The position numbers and the translations under genes are program-made. A stretch of 64,000 nucleotides of DNA from Burkholderiales bacterium PBB6 (GTDB lineage: Bacteria > Pseudomonadota > Gammaproteobacteria > Burkholderiales > Burkholderiaceae_C): the NCBI GenBank assembly GCA_002255925.1, contig NKIH01000005.1, forward strand, positions 248,001-312,000, given 5' to 3'. Below the pieces are notes generated by a model, which had not been told where the DNA came from, made no database searches, and worked only from the letters and a program-made list of their open reading frames with translations. Every line of letters begins with the position of its first letter. The first letter of the stretch is position 1. This document shows, one piece after another, positions 34,656-41,267 of this stretch.

Positions 34656-35063
34656 ATGCAAGCACCGCTACCCGTCGATCGCCTAGTTGAAGAATGGCTC
34701 TTATGGGCGACCTGGCAGCGTGACCCACAGAACCATGGTAAGCACAACGATGACCTGATCGGATTCGATGAGTTCGATTGGGTTGTGCGAAAGCACCCTG
34801 AACACGCATGGCAGTCCATCGTAGCGACCGCGTCGGATCCGAGAGCCGAGCCATTTCTTGGAGTTTTGGCTGCAGGCCCAATGGAAGATCTGCTTGGCTA
34901 TCACGGCCCATCGTTTATCGAACGAGTCGAAGTGGAGGCTCGCCGGAACCCACAGTTCGCGTGGATGCTTGGCGGTGTTTGGCAGTGTCAAATGTCGGAC
35001 GAAATCTGGGCGCGCGTGCAGAAGGTCTGGGATCGTCGCGGGTGGGATGGAATTCCGAAATGA
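34656..35063 (+). CDS. Cassette 2 protein, DUF6869-like
   Basis: 135 residues. Highly acidic/aromatic, with WLLWATWQRDPQNHGKHND near the start, a middle FLGVLAAGPMEDLLGYHGP, and a C-terminal WDRRGWDGIP. The overall pattern recalls small cassette-borne DUF6869 proteins; that match is from memory and weak. No signal peptide. ATG is three bases after the R' box of attC1, leaving almost no room for a ribosome site, so translation may depend on read-through from the cassette upstream or be leader-limited. TGA stop is one base before R'' of attC2. Confidence 0.78.
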   Translation: MQAPLPVDRLVEEWLLWATWQRDPQNHGKHNDDLIGFDEFDWVVRKHPEHAWQSIVATASDPRAEPFLGVLAAGPMEDLLGYHGPSFIERVEVEARRNPQFAWMLGGVWQCQMSDEIWARVQKVWDRRGWDGIPK

Positions 35064-35064
35064 C

Positions 35065-35175
35065 GGCTAACCGGTCGCTCGAGTGGACCGCAACCGGCTG
35101 GCCGCACTCCGCTCAGCAGTTGATCATCGCTTCGTGCGGCCAGCCGGTTTCGTCCCCTCAGCTCCAACGTTAGCC
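35065..35175 (+). repeat. attC2 recombination site (111 bp)
   Basis: R'' GGCTAAC (35065-35071) and R' GTTAGCC (35169-35175) are exact complements. Perfect 16-base arms AACCGGCTGGCCGCAC (35092-35107) and GTGCGGCCAGCCGGTT (35134-35149) form the inner hairpin. Nearly the same sequence recurs at attC3 and attC4. Confidence 0.95.
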
Positions 35176-35180
35176 ATCTG

Positions 35181-35624
35181 ATGCAGGCGTACGAATTCAT
35201 CGACGGTTTTCGAATGGTCATCGAGCGTTTCGGGCAGTGGCCAAGTTTTCACGACGGTGAAGTGCATCGCATCGTCTTGGATAGAACGTCCAATGCTTCG
35301 TGTGGTCGAAGCAGGCCCACGGTCGAGGTTCACGTTCGCGGTTGGATCATGGGGCCGGATGTCGACGCTGAAGGCTTCTACAAGCTGCGGAGCGACTCAG
35401 TTGTCGTATTCCTGTTTGAGGGCATCTTCGACCTAAAGCTTGAGGGCTTCAATCAACAGAACGTTCTCTCATCGCTGAACCTATCGATCGTCGAAGATTC
35501 CGAGGGCAGTGATCCAGCTTTGCATGTCGAGCTAGAGCACTGCTACCTCTTTGCCGGCGAATTCAGTGCTCGCAAAGCAAGGGTGGTTAGTGTGGCACCG
35601 TATGAGGCTCTGTCAGATGGCTAA
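35181..35624 (+). CDS. Cassette 3 protein, Imm50-like
   Basis: 147 residues. The N-terminal FGQWPSFHDGEVHRIVLDR closely follows the WPSFHDAEV motif of the Imm50 family, which was named from toxin-immunity loci, and the following beta-rich part (TVEVHVRGWI, LKLEGFNQQNVL, LHVELEHCYLF) fits. No cognate toxin gene is adjacent. Cytoplasmic. ATG six bases after the R' of attC2; TAA stop falls within R'' GGCTAAC of attC3. Confidence 0.8.
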   Translation: MQAYEFIDGFRMVIERFGQWPSFHDGEVHRIVLDRTSNASCGRSRPTVEVHVRGWIMGPDVDAEGFYKLRSDSVVVFLFEGIFDLKLEGFNQQNVLSSLNLSIVEDSEGSDPALHVELEHCYLFAGEFSARKARVVSVAPYEALSDG

Positions 35625-35729
35625 CCGGTCGCTCGAGTGGACCTCAACCCGCTGGCCGCGCTACGCTCGGCAGCCCATCATCGCTTCGCGCGGCCAGCCG
35701 GTTTCGGCCCCTCAGCTTCAACGTTAGGC
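35619..35729 (+). repeat. attC3 recombination site (111 bp)
   Basis: R'' GGCTAAC (35619-35625) overlaps the cassette 3 stop; R' GTTAGGC (35723-35729). R'' pairs with the GTTAGCC that opens cassette 3, not with its own distal R', as expected when cassettes of different origin are joined. About 90 percent alike to attC2 by eye. Confidence 0.95.
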
Positions 35730-35738
35730 CTCACCCAC

Positions 35739-36188
35739 ATGCATCTGCTCCTGCGACTCGGCGAGAGAGACGGCAAGCCCGACTACGAATCGGTTCATGT
35801 CGAACCTATCGCTGGCAATCGATTTCGAGTTCTCTACTCTCCCGGATTCGCATACGGCGTGGCGGCTGGCGATGAGCTTGAGGTTGATGAGGAAGGCAGA
35901 TACAGAGTTGTCGCCAGAGCTGGAAATCTCTCTGTCCGCCTTCTATGCGGCAGCGGGGTTGCTGACATCGAGCAGAGTTTGACCGAACAGATCGAGAGAA
36001 TTGGCGGACGCCTTGATGGACAAGTTCGTGCCGGTCTCGCATACACGATTCCCCTCAGTGTCGGCCGAGATGTGATCGGGCAGCTTTTCGCCAAAGCCAA
36101 GCAAGAGAATCCTAGTGCCCTCTGGGAGTACGGAAATGTCTACGATGAAGACGGCAAGCTCATGGAGTGGCTGCGCAGTGAGGCCTAA
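35739..36188 (+). CDS. Cassette 4 protein, DUF4265-like
   Basis: 149 residues from the ATG at 35739, ten bases after the R' of attC3 (an upstream in-frame extension to 35637 would translate the attC and is rejected). ESVHVEPIAGNRFRVLYSPG and GVAAGDELEVDEEGRYRVVA resemble the DUF4265 family core; the C-terminus YTIPLSVGRDVIGQLFAKAK completes it. Family function unknown. TAA stop lies inside R'' GCCTAAC of attC4. Confidence 0.82.
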   Translation: MHLLLRLGERDGKPDYESVHVEPIAGNRFRVLYSPGFAYGVAAGDELEVDEEGRYRVVARAGNLSVRLLCGSGVADIEQSLTEQIERIGGRLDGQVRAGLAYTIPLSVGRDVIGQLFAKAKQENPSALWEYGNVYDEDGKLMEWLRSEA

Positions 36189-36293
36189 CAAGTCGCTCGA
36201 GTGGACCGCAACCGGCTGGCCGCATTCCGCTCAGCGGTCAATCATCACTCCGTGCGGCCAGCCGGTTCCGGCCCCTCAGCTCCAACGTTAGGC
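36183..36293 (+). repeat. attC4 recombination site (111 bp)
   Basis: R'' GCCTAAC (36183-36189) and R' GTTAGGC (36287-36293) are exact complements, and R'' also complements the opening core of cassette 4. The inner arms AACCGGCTGGCCGCA / TGCGGCCAGCCGGTT are those of attC2. Confidence 0.95.
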
Positions 36294-36333
36294 CTCCGAG
36301 TTCAGACCTCTCTTACCCTCACTGCTGAGATTC

Positions 36334-36816
36334 ATGCCCACCAACTCCCTTGATGACCACGCCGTCCAGTATATGAATGCTGCTCGCGAAGGTCTCGCTG
36401 TGCAAACGTCGGCACATACCGCCACTTGGCACTTTGGAGAAGAGCTAACTTGGGCCGCCAATCTGGACACGGGAACCATAGTCTTCTCGTTCTCGGACGG
36501 AGTCACCGCCCCCGCTCCAATCCAAGTCGTCGGCAGCTACAACACAGCCGACGGCACGTTCCTTTGGGGGTGGGATCACCCATCAGTCCCTCAGGATCTC
36601 AGGAAGCATGCAGTCCTTGCAAGACAATGGGGTGAGAAGCATAGGGTACAAGCCTTCACTTCTCGCAAGGTTCAATGCACAGAAGACGACGCTTGGGGTT
36701 TTGCAGCAACAACGAACCGCTTGGCGCAAGCAAACGGTGTCTACCGGGGGCCAAGCGATACTGCGCGGTTCTTCATGACACTGGGCGAAATCACGCTTGC
36801 GCGCGCGGAGGCCTAA
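36334..36816 (+). CDS. Cassette 5 protein, DUF6882-like
   Basis: 160 residues, soluble. TWHFGEELTWAANLDTGTIVFSF, IQVVGSYNTADGTFLWGWDHPSVPQ, and a C-terminal GVYRGPSDTARFFMTLGEI follow the pattern of DUF6882 proteins (a W-x-W beta core followed by helices). Function of that family is unknown. ATG lies 41 bases after R' of attC4, the longest 5' space in the array. The TAA stop is part of the altered R'' of attC5. Confidence 0.82.
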   Translation: MPTNSLDDHAVQYMNAAREGLAVQTSAHTATWHFGEELTWAANLDTGTIVFSFSDGVTAPAPIQVVGSYNTADGTFLWGWDHPSVPQDLRKHAVLARQWGEKHRVQAFTSRKVQCTEDDAWGFAATTNRLAQANGVYRGPSDTARFFMTLGEITLARAEA

Positions 36817-36871
36817 ACCCTTCCTTCAAGCGGACCCGTCTACGGCTGTCTGCTTACGCCAAACGTTTGGC
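36811..36871 (+). repeat. attC5 recombination site, short and degenerate
   Basis: About 61 bases. The R'' position reads GCCTAAAC, one A longer than the expected GCCTAAC, and R' reads GTTTGGC, with T at the fourth base instead of a purine. Arms AAGCGGAC / GTCTGCTT have one mismatch. The opening CTTCCTTCAAGCGGAC is shared with the truncated attC6. Confidence 0.78.
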
Positions 36872-36892
36872 CTCACCAAGAACCTCAATCCC

Positions 36893-37363
36893 ATGACGCA
36901 CCGTTCTTATTCTTGTGCAAGTGCAATTTTCACTTTGCTTTTCGCACCACTGGCTTTCGGTCAGAACGCCGGACAGTTACCCAGCGGCAATTACCGACTT
37001 GAAGGCGAGTGCTCGAGAACCTTGTACCTTGGCGCAGAAGTCGCGCCAGAGTGTGATCATTTCTTGGGCATCAAAGTCGATGTCTCCGACAAGCCAATGT
37101 TCATCTTTCCCCTCAAAAATGGCGCTCGAGCGTGGTTCTTCGTAGCGTCACAACAAGAATCATCGAGCAAGGACCGTACCGTCTATGCAGTTGAAAAACT
37201 GTACGACCAAGCATTGAATGTCGAATTCTCATACCCGGCTGGAGAGTGCGAGGTCAACACAGGACCAATCGTGCGGTGCACCGTGTGGAAGGATCCAGAG
37301 CGAACCGTGAAAGCTCGGGAACTCGTTTTCTCGGGCTCTGGAAATTGGGCACGTGCGAAATGA
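36893..37363 (+). CDS. Cassette 6 secreted protein, unknown function
   Basis: 156 residues with a classical signal peptide (SCASAIFTLLFAPLAFGQ, cleavage probably after FG-Q), so the mature ~133 residues are periplasmic or surface. Two Cys pairs (GECSRTL, APECDHF; GECEVNTG, VRCTVW) may form disulphides. No known domain seen. ATG at 36893 is 22 bases after R' of attC5; an upstream in-frame start at 36797 would read through the attC. Stop is 10 bases before R'' of the cut attC6. Confidence 0.78.
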   Translation: MTHRSYSCASAIFTLLFAPLAFGQNAGQLPSGNYRLEGECSRTLYLGAEVAPECDHFLGIKVDVSDKPMFIFPLKNGARAWFFVASQQESSSKDRTVYAVEKLYDQALNVEFSYPAGECEVNTGPIVRCTVWKDPERTVKARELVFSGSGNWARAK

Positions 37364-37373
37364 AGCGAATGAG

Positions 37374-37398
37374 GCCTAACCCTTCCTTCAAGCGGACT
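37374..37398 (+). repeat. attC6, truncated
   Basis: Begins with R'' GCCTAAC (37374-37380) and CCTTCCTTCAAGCGGACT, the left arm found in attC5, then stops matching. No right arm or R' follows. The array therefore ends in a broken site, and the sequence to 37576 (about 180 bases) contains no gene or site I can name. Confidence 0.8.
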
Positions 37399-37576
37399 GG
37401 GAGCTTGTTTTAGTTTTGTGGACACTCCGACCTAACCGAAAAGACTAGCCCACCTGAACAACCAAGGCTGCCAAGCCACTCGCCAAAACGCCACCGACAA
37501 GCTCGCCCAATCGCCGCATCAAGTCATCAACCCACGGGCAAGGGCTTATTGAAACCCGGTTGGCAACAGCCACCGC

Positions 37577-38383
37577 TCAAACCGTGTGGAGCACCACTTC
37601 GCCCAGCCCAGCGAAGGCCACGCGCACGCGCTCACCAGGCACCAGCGGCGTCAGGCCGGTCCAGGTGCCGGTGGTGACCATCGTGCCGGCCGGCACAGTG
37701 GCGCCGTGGCGCGTCAGGTGGCGCAGCCACACCGGCAGCAGCCAGGTGGGCGTGCCCAGGGGGTGCGTGCCGACCGTGTTGAGGGCCGGGCGCGCGCCAA
37801 CTTCCTGCAGACATGGCTGTGCCGCCCAATCCAGCGCCGGCTGCCAAGGCAACCAGGGGCCGAACACCAGCGCGCCGTGGGCCAGAAAATCCGCCGCCTT
37901 CAATTCGGGCGTCAGCTCGGGTGTGTTCTGCCAGCGGCGGTCCACCACCTCCAGCGACACGGCCATCGCGTCAACCAGGGCCGCGGCGCCCGCCTCATCC
38001 AGATCAGCGGCCATCGCAGGCGTGACGTCGTGGCCCAGGCGCACGGCAATTTCGGCCTCCAGGCCCGGCGAGATGAAGCGCGACAGATCAACCACCACGG
38101 GCTCGCCGCTGTAACGGTGCACGCCGGCCGGCATCAAGGGCGCGTGGACCAGCGCCGCAGCGCGCGAACCAGCGCCTGATTTCCAGTACGCCGGCACTTC
38201 GCCAACTCCCCAGGCGCCCAAGGCCACGCCCGTGGCGTGCTGCACGGCAAAAGCGTCTTCCATCGTGGGCACCATGGCCGCAAAGGCCGGCGTGGGCGCC
38301 AGCGGCTGCACCGCCTTGCGGGCCGCCAGCAGGGGCTCGATCACGGGCGCAGTCAGGGCAGACAGTGGGTTCAGGGTGGACAT
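37577..38383 (-). CDS. 2-keto-4-pentenoate hydratase-like protein (FAH superfamily)
   Basis: 268 residues from the ATG at 38383. Resembles the hydratase/decarboxylase branch of the fumarylacetoacetate-hydrolase fold (MhpD/DmpE/DmpH): YWKSGAGSRAA, SPGLEAEIAVRLGHD with metal-binding glutamates, and a C-terminal VPAGTMVTTGTWTGLTPLVPG. These enzymes act in meta-cleavage pathways for aromatics. It has no such neighbours; downstream on the left is the cassette array, upstream is arsH. Metal ligands appear intact. Confidence 0.85.
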   Translation of the reverse strand: MSTLNPLSALTAPVIEPLLAARKAVQPLAPTPAFAAMVPTMEDAFAVQHATGVALGAWGVGEVPAYWKSGAGSRAAALVHAPLMPAGVHRYSGEPVVVDLSRFISPGLEAEIAVRLGHDVTPAMAADLDEAGAAALVDAMAVSLEVVDRRWQNTPELTPELKAADFLAHGALVFGPWLPWQPALDWAAQPCLQEVGARPALNTVGTHPLGTPTWLLPVWLRHLTRHGATVPAGTMVTTGTWTGLTPLVPGERVRVAFAGLGEVVLHTV

Positions 38384-38426
38384 GGTGCAACCAGGCAATG
38401 GGTAAGGAGGCTCGATTGTCGCAAGG

Positions 38427-39158
38427 TCAGATCGACCGCTGGTTCACCCGCTTCGACAAGGCCTCGGCGCTTTCCTTGCGCTCGCTGTATCGGTCGACCA
38501 GCACCTCACCCAGGTCACGCGTCAGCAGCGTGAACTTGACCAGCTCTTCCATCACGTCCACCACCCGGTCATAGAACGCAGATGGCTTCATGCGCCCGTC
38601 GTCCGTGAACTCGGTGAAGGCCTTGGCCACCGACGACTGGTTGGGAATCGTCAGCATTCGCATCCAGCGGCCAAGAATGCGCATCTGGTTGACCGCGTTG
38701 AACGACTGCGAGCCGCCGCACACCTGCATTACTGCCAGCGTCTTGCCCTGCGTGGGGCGCACGGCCCCCGACGACAGCGGAATCCAGTCGATCTGCGCTT
38801 TCATCACGCCGGTCATGGCGCCGTGGCGCTCGGGCGAGCACCAGACCATACCTTCTGACCACGCCGCCAAGGCACGAAGCTCCAGCACCTTGGGGTGATC
38901 ATCCGGTGCGCCGTCAGGCAGCGGCAAGCCGGCCGGATCGAAGATGCGCACCTCGCAACCCATCGCCTCCAGCAGACGGGCCGCCTCGAAGGTCAGCAGA
39001 CGGCTGTACGAGCGCTCACGCAGTGAGCCATACAGCATCAGGATGCGCGGCGCGTGCGTGGAGGGTTGTGGCAGCGCCAGTTGCTGCTGCTCGGGTACCT
39101 TGAACAAGGTAGCCTCAAGCGCTGGGAATGTGGCGTCGGGGAACAGGGGTTCAGTCAC
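38427..39158 (-). CDS. arsH: ArsH, NADPH-dependent FMN reductase / organoarsenical oxidase
   Basis: 243-residue flavodoxin-like enzyme. The FMN-phosphate loop [13 protein letters not shown], the [23 protein letters not shown] stretch and [21 protein letters not shown] are diagnostic for ArsH, which oxidises trivalent methylarsenicals and also reduces quinones or azo dyes with NADPH. Start is GTG at 39158; no upstream ATG. It is the last gene of the minus-strand arsR-arsC-aqpS-arsH cluster, 23 bases after the aqpS stop. Confidence 0.93.
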   Translation of the reverse strand: MTEPLFPDATFPALEATLFKVPEQQQLALPQPSTHAPRILMLYGSLRERSYSRLLTFEAARLLEAMGCEVRIFDPAGLPLPDGAPDDHPKVLELRALAAWSEGMVWCSPERHGAMTGVMKAQIDWIPLSSGAVRPTQGKTLAVMQVCGGSQSFNAVNQMRILGRWMRMLTIPNQSSVAKAFTEFTDDGRMKPSAFYDRVVDVMEELVKFTLLTRDLGEVLVDRYSERKESAEALSKRVNQRSI

Positions 39159-39181
39159 TCGAGGAGCTTTCGTTCAATCAA

Positions 39182-39838
39182 TCAAGACACGCGGGCAGAC
39201 AACACGCGGTGCACCCACACGGCCACCGCCGCACCCAGCAGTTGCGCCACCACGAAGGCCGGTGCGCTGGCGGGCGCGATGCCGGCAAAGCTGTCGCTGA
39301 ACATGCGGCCGAACACCGCCGCCGGGTTGGCGAACGAGGTGGACGCCGTGAACCAGTAGGCCGCGCCGATGTAGGCCGCCACCATGGCCGAAGCACGCCC
39401 AGCCGGCGCACGCAGGATGACCAGCAGCAAACCGAACGTGGCCACGCCCTCGGCCAGCCACTGGCCGTGGCCGGTGCGCAGCTTGGATGACATCTGGATG
39501 ATGGTCATGTCGAACATGCCGTGGGCCAGCCACGCGCCCAGCATGGCGCCCAGCAACTGCGCCACCACATAAGCAGGCAGCAAGCCGCGCGGCAACTCGC
39601 CCCGGAACGCCATGACCAGCGACACCGCCGGGTTGAAATGCGCGCCGCTGATCGGGCCGAACACCTCGATCAGGATGTACAGCCCGCCCACGGTGGCCAG
39701 CGTGTTGGCCAGCAGGGCCACCGCCACATTGCCGCCCGCCAGCCGCTCAGCCATCACGCCCGAGCCGATGACGATGGCCAGCAACAAGGCCGTGCCCAAC
39801 AGTTCGGCGAACAACTTCTGCCGCGCGCTGCAAGCCAT
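39182..39838 (-). CDS. aqpS: Aquaglyceroporin AqpS-like, arsenite channel
   Basis: 218 residues, MIP family, six helices and two half-helices with the pore motifs HFNPAVS and FANPAAV. In Sinorhizobium meliloti an aquaglyceroporin (AqpS) replaces ArsB and lets As(III) leave down its gradient after ArsC reduces As(V). The same role is likely since the gene lies between an arsC and arsH and no arsB or acr3 is in the window. ATG at 39838 has GAGG eight bases upstream; the frame is open seven codons more but enters arsC. Confidence 0.92.
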   Translation of the reverse strand: MACSARQKLFAELLGTALLLAIVIGSGVMAERLAGGNVAVALLANTLATVGGLYILIEVFGPISGAHFNPAVSLVMAFRGELPRGLLPAYVVAQLLGAMLGAWLAHGMFDMTIIQMSSKLRTGHGQWLAEGVATFGLLLVILRAPAGRASAMVAAYIGAAYWFTASTSFANPAAVFGRMFSDSFAGIAPASAPAFVVAQLLGAAVAVWVHRVLSARVS

Positions 39839-39848
39839 GGCCGACACC

Positions 39849-40352
39849 TCAGGAAGCACCGATGGTGTTCAGCGCAGCCAGCAGCTCGGCGCGGCTCATC
39901 GAGCTCAGCGGCAGCTGCAGCAGCTGCAACATGCGATAGCCGATGGCCTGGCGCGTCAGCTCGAACGCGCGGCGCTTGCCTTCGTCACCGCCTTCGGCGT
40001 TGGACGGATCGGGGTAGCCCCAGTGCACCTTCACCGGTTGGCCCTGGCCGCCAAAAAACACCGGGCACTGCTCGGCCGCGGCGCTGTCGCACACCGTGAT
40101 CACGATGGACAGCGGCGGCGCATCGGGCGTGGTGAATTCGTCCCAGCTCTTGCTGCGGTACTCGGCCACGTTCACCCCGGCGTTGGTCAGGGCCTCCAGG
40201 GCGAAAGGGTTGAGCCGGCCGCTGGGTGCGCTGCCAGCACTGAAGGCGCGCACGTCCTGGCCCTGCTGCCGGGCGAGGTGGTTGAGCATGCCTTCGCTGA
40301 GCACGCTGCGGGCAGAGTTGTGGGTGCAGAGGATGAGGACGTTGGTGGTCAT
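39849..40352 (-). CDS. arsC: Arsenate reductase, low-molecular-weight phosphatase type
   Basis: 167 residues. Phosphatase-type ArsC with P-loop CTHNSARS (C9-R15) and SAGSAPSGRLNPFA, SWDEF, TVCDSAAAEQCP, in which the Cys pair around residue 80-90 forms the disulphide relay resolved by thioredoxin or a mycothiol/glutaredoxin partner. ATG at 40352 is the first codon of the conserved start TTNVLILCTHNSARS; the frame extends to 40466 but would overlap arsR. It differs in fold from the ArsC at 14250. Confidence 0.93.
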   Translation of the reverse strand: MTTNVLILCTHNSARSVLSEGMLNHLARQQGQDVRAFSAGSAPSGRLNPFALEALTNAGVNVAEYRSKSWDEFTTPDAPPLSIVITVCDSAAAEQCPVFFGGQGQPVKVHWGYPDPSNAEGGDEGKRRAFELTRQAIGYRMLQLLQLPLSSMSRAELLAALNTIGAS

Positions 40353-40398
40353 GGTGTGCGGGTTGAGAGGCTGGGGAGCCAATGGCGCTGGTCTGCGC

Positions 40399-40746
40399 TC
40401 AGCAGCCGCAGGCGCTGGAGGTTGTGGAAGCAGTGGCTGATGCGTTCGCGGGCATGCACGCCTCACCCTCGCAGCAGTTCTCGGTCAGGAAGGCCAGCAA
40501 CTCGTGCATGTGCTCGAACGCCGCGCGGTACACCACATTGCGGCTCACCCGCTCCTGGCTCACCAGGCCGGCGTGGGTCAATTCCTTCAGGTGGAACGAC
40601 AAGGTGGCTGCGGGCAGCGCCAGCGCTTCGGCCAATGCCCCGGGCGTCAGGCCCTGCGGCCCGGCCACCACCAGCAGGCGAAACACCTTCAGACGGTGGG
40701 TTTGCGCCAAGGCGGCGAGCGAACGAACGACGTGCTTTTCTTCCAT
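40399..40746 (-). CDS. arsR: ArsR-family metalloregulatory repressor
   Basis: 115 residues with a small winged helix (GLTPGALAEALALPAATLSFHLKELTHAGLV). The expected As(III)-binding cysteines are not in the DNA-binding helix (which reads SFHLKEL) but at the C-terminus: C91, C92, C97, then a second pair C113/C115. Such C-terminal thiol sets are known in As(III)-responding ArsR proteins. It is first in the ars cluster and should repress it until As(III) binds. Confidence 0.92.
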   Translation of the reverse strand: MEEKHVVRSLAALAQTHRLKVFRLLVVAGPQGLTPGALAEALALPAATLSFHLKELTHAGLVSQERVSRNVVYRAAFEHMHELLAFLTENCCEGEACMPANASATASTTSSACGC

Positions 40747-40762
40747 AAGTCGAAAATTCTAT

Positions 40763-40778
40763 ATTTATGGAAATAAAT
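40763..40778. promoter_or_regulatory. ArsR operator candidate
   Basis: ATTTAT and ATAAAT are perfect complements around GGAA, in an AT-rich stretch that begins 17 bases upstream of the arsR start. ArsR-family sites are AT-rich dyads near the -10/-35 region, so this is the natural candidate for autorepression of the ars operon. Confidence 0.5.
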
Positions 40779-40861
40779 CATCCAGCGGTGGATTGATTTT
40801 CAACAGCACGACTCGCTCCGCGCACCTTCAACGCCCAACACTTGCCCGGCGGGCAAGGCAC

Positions 40862-41248
40862 TCAGGGGTGCGTGGTCGATCCAGACCGGCAGCGATGACG
40901 CGCCAGCCCGCCGGCGCCGGGCTCATCGATCAACTGCTGGCGGTCCGTCGACAAGCGCCAGCGGCGAACCGAGCGCATCACCTGCCCTTCACCTTGCAAT
41001 TGCGCGATGACGACGATCTGATCAGGCGACTCCACCAGCACCCTCACCACCGGCCCGGCCGATTCGTAGAACTCGACCCGACTCGGGCGAATGATCAGCC
41101 TGCCGTCACCGTCCGAGGTGCCACAGAGCGCCACATGGACATTCCACTCACCGACGAAGGCCGCGGGCACCCCATGGCCTTGCTCAACCGCACAGGCGGC
41201 ACCGCCTGCACAGGCCAGCGCAAGAGAAAACAACAAGCTGCGAAACAT
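40862..41248 (-). CDS. Small exported protein, unknown function
   Basis: 128 residues from the ATG at 41248. Signal peptide FRSLLFSLALACAGGAACA, cut probably after ACA. The mature domain is beta-rich (FVGEWNVHVALCGTSDGDGR, IIRPSRVEFYES, VRVLVESPDQIVVIAQLQGEGQ, RWRLSTDRQQLI), a lipocalin/THAP4-like small barrel pattern; two mature cysteines. No function assigned. The frame is open to 41317, but that start lies in the next gene. Confidence 0.75.
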   Translation of the reverse strand: MFRSLLFSLALACAGGAACAVEQGHGVPAAFVGEWNVHVALCGTSDGDGRLIIRPSRVEFYESAGPVVRVLVESPDQIVVIAQLQGEGQVMRSVRRWRLSTDRQQLIDEPGAGGLARHRCRSGSTTHP

Positions 41249-41267
41249 GGTGGGAAACCCAAGGCTG

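Larger units (their letters stand above)
34157..37398 (+). mobile_element. Integron gene-cassette array without integrase (CALIN), six cassettes
   Basis: Six small plus-strand genes alternate with attC sites in the order cassette-attC. Left edge is the core site GTTAAGC at 34157; right edge is an attC cut short at about 37398. Every internal site has R'' near the stop codon and R' (GTTRRRY-like) before the next gene. The R'' of attC1-attC4 is the exact complement of the R' at the left edge of its own cassette (GTTAAGC/GCTTAAC, GTTAGCC/GGCTAAC twice, GTTAGGC/GCCTAAC), as expected for cassettes inserted as circles. Cassette DNA is more AT-rich and uses different codons than neighbours. No intI gene is present in the window. 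Confidence 0.92.

Noticed and set aside
35065-36293. Repeats at 35065, 35619 and 36183 considered as a CRISPR or REP array
   Set aside because: Units are ~111 bp, spaced by whole genes of about 450-500 bp, carry R''/R' cores and internal arms, and vary between copies, so they are attC sites.
37399-37576. Possible insertion-sequence end (TTTTGTGGACACTCC) after the array
   Set aside because: No partner inverted repeat, target duplication or transposase was visible; kept only as an unexplained junction.
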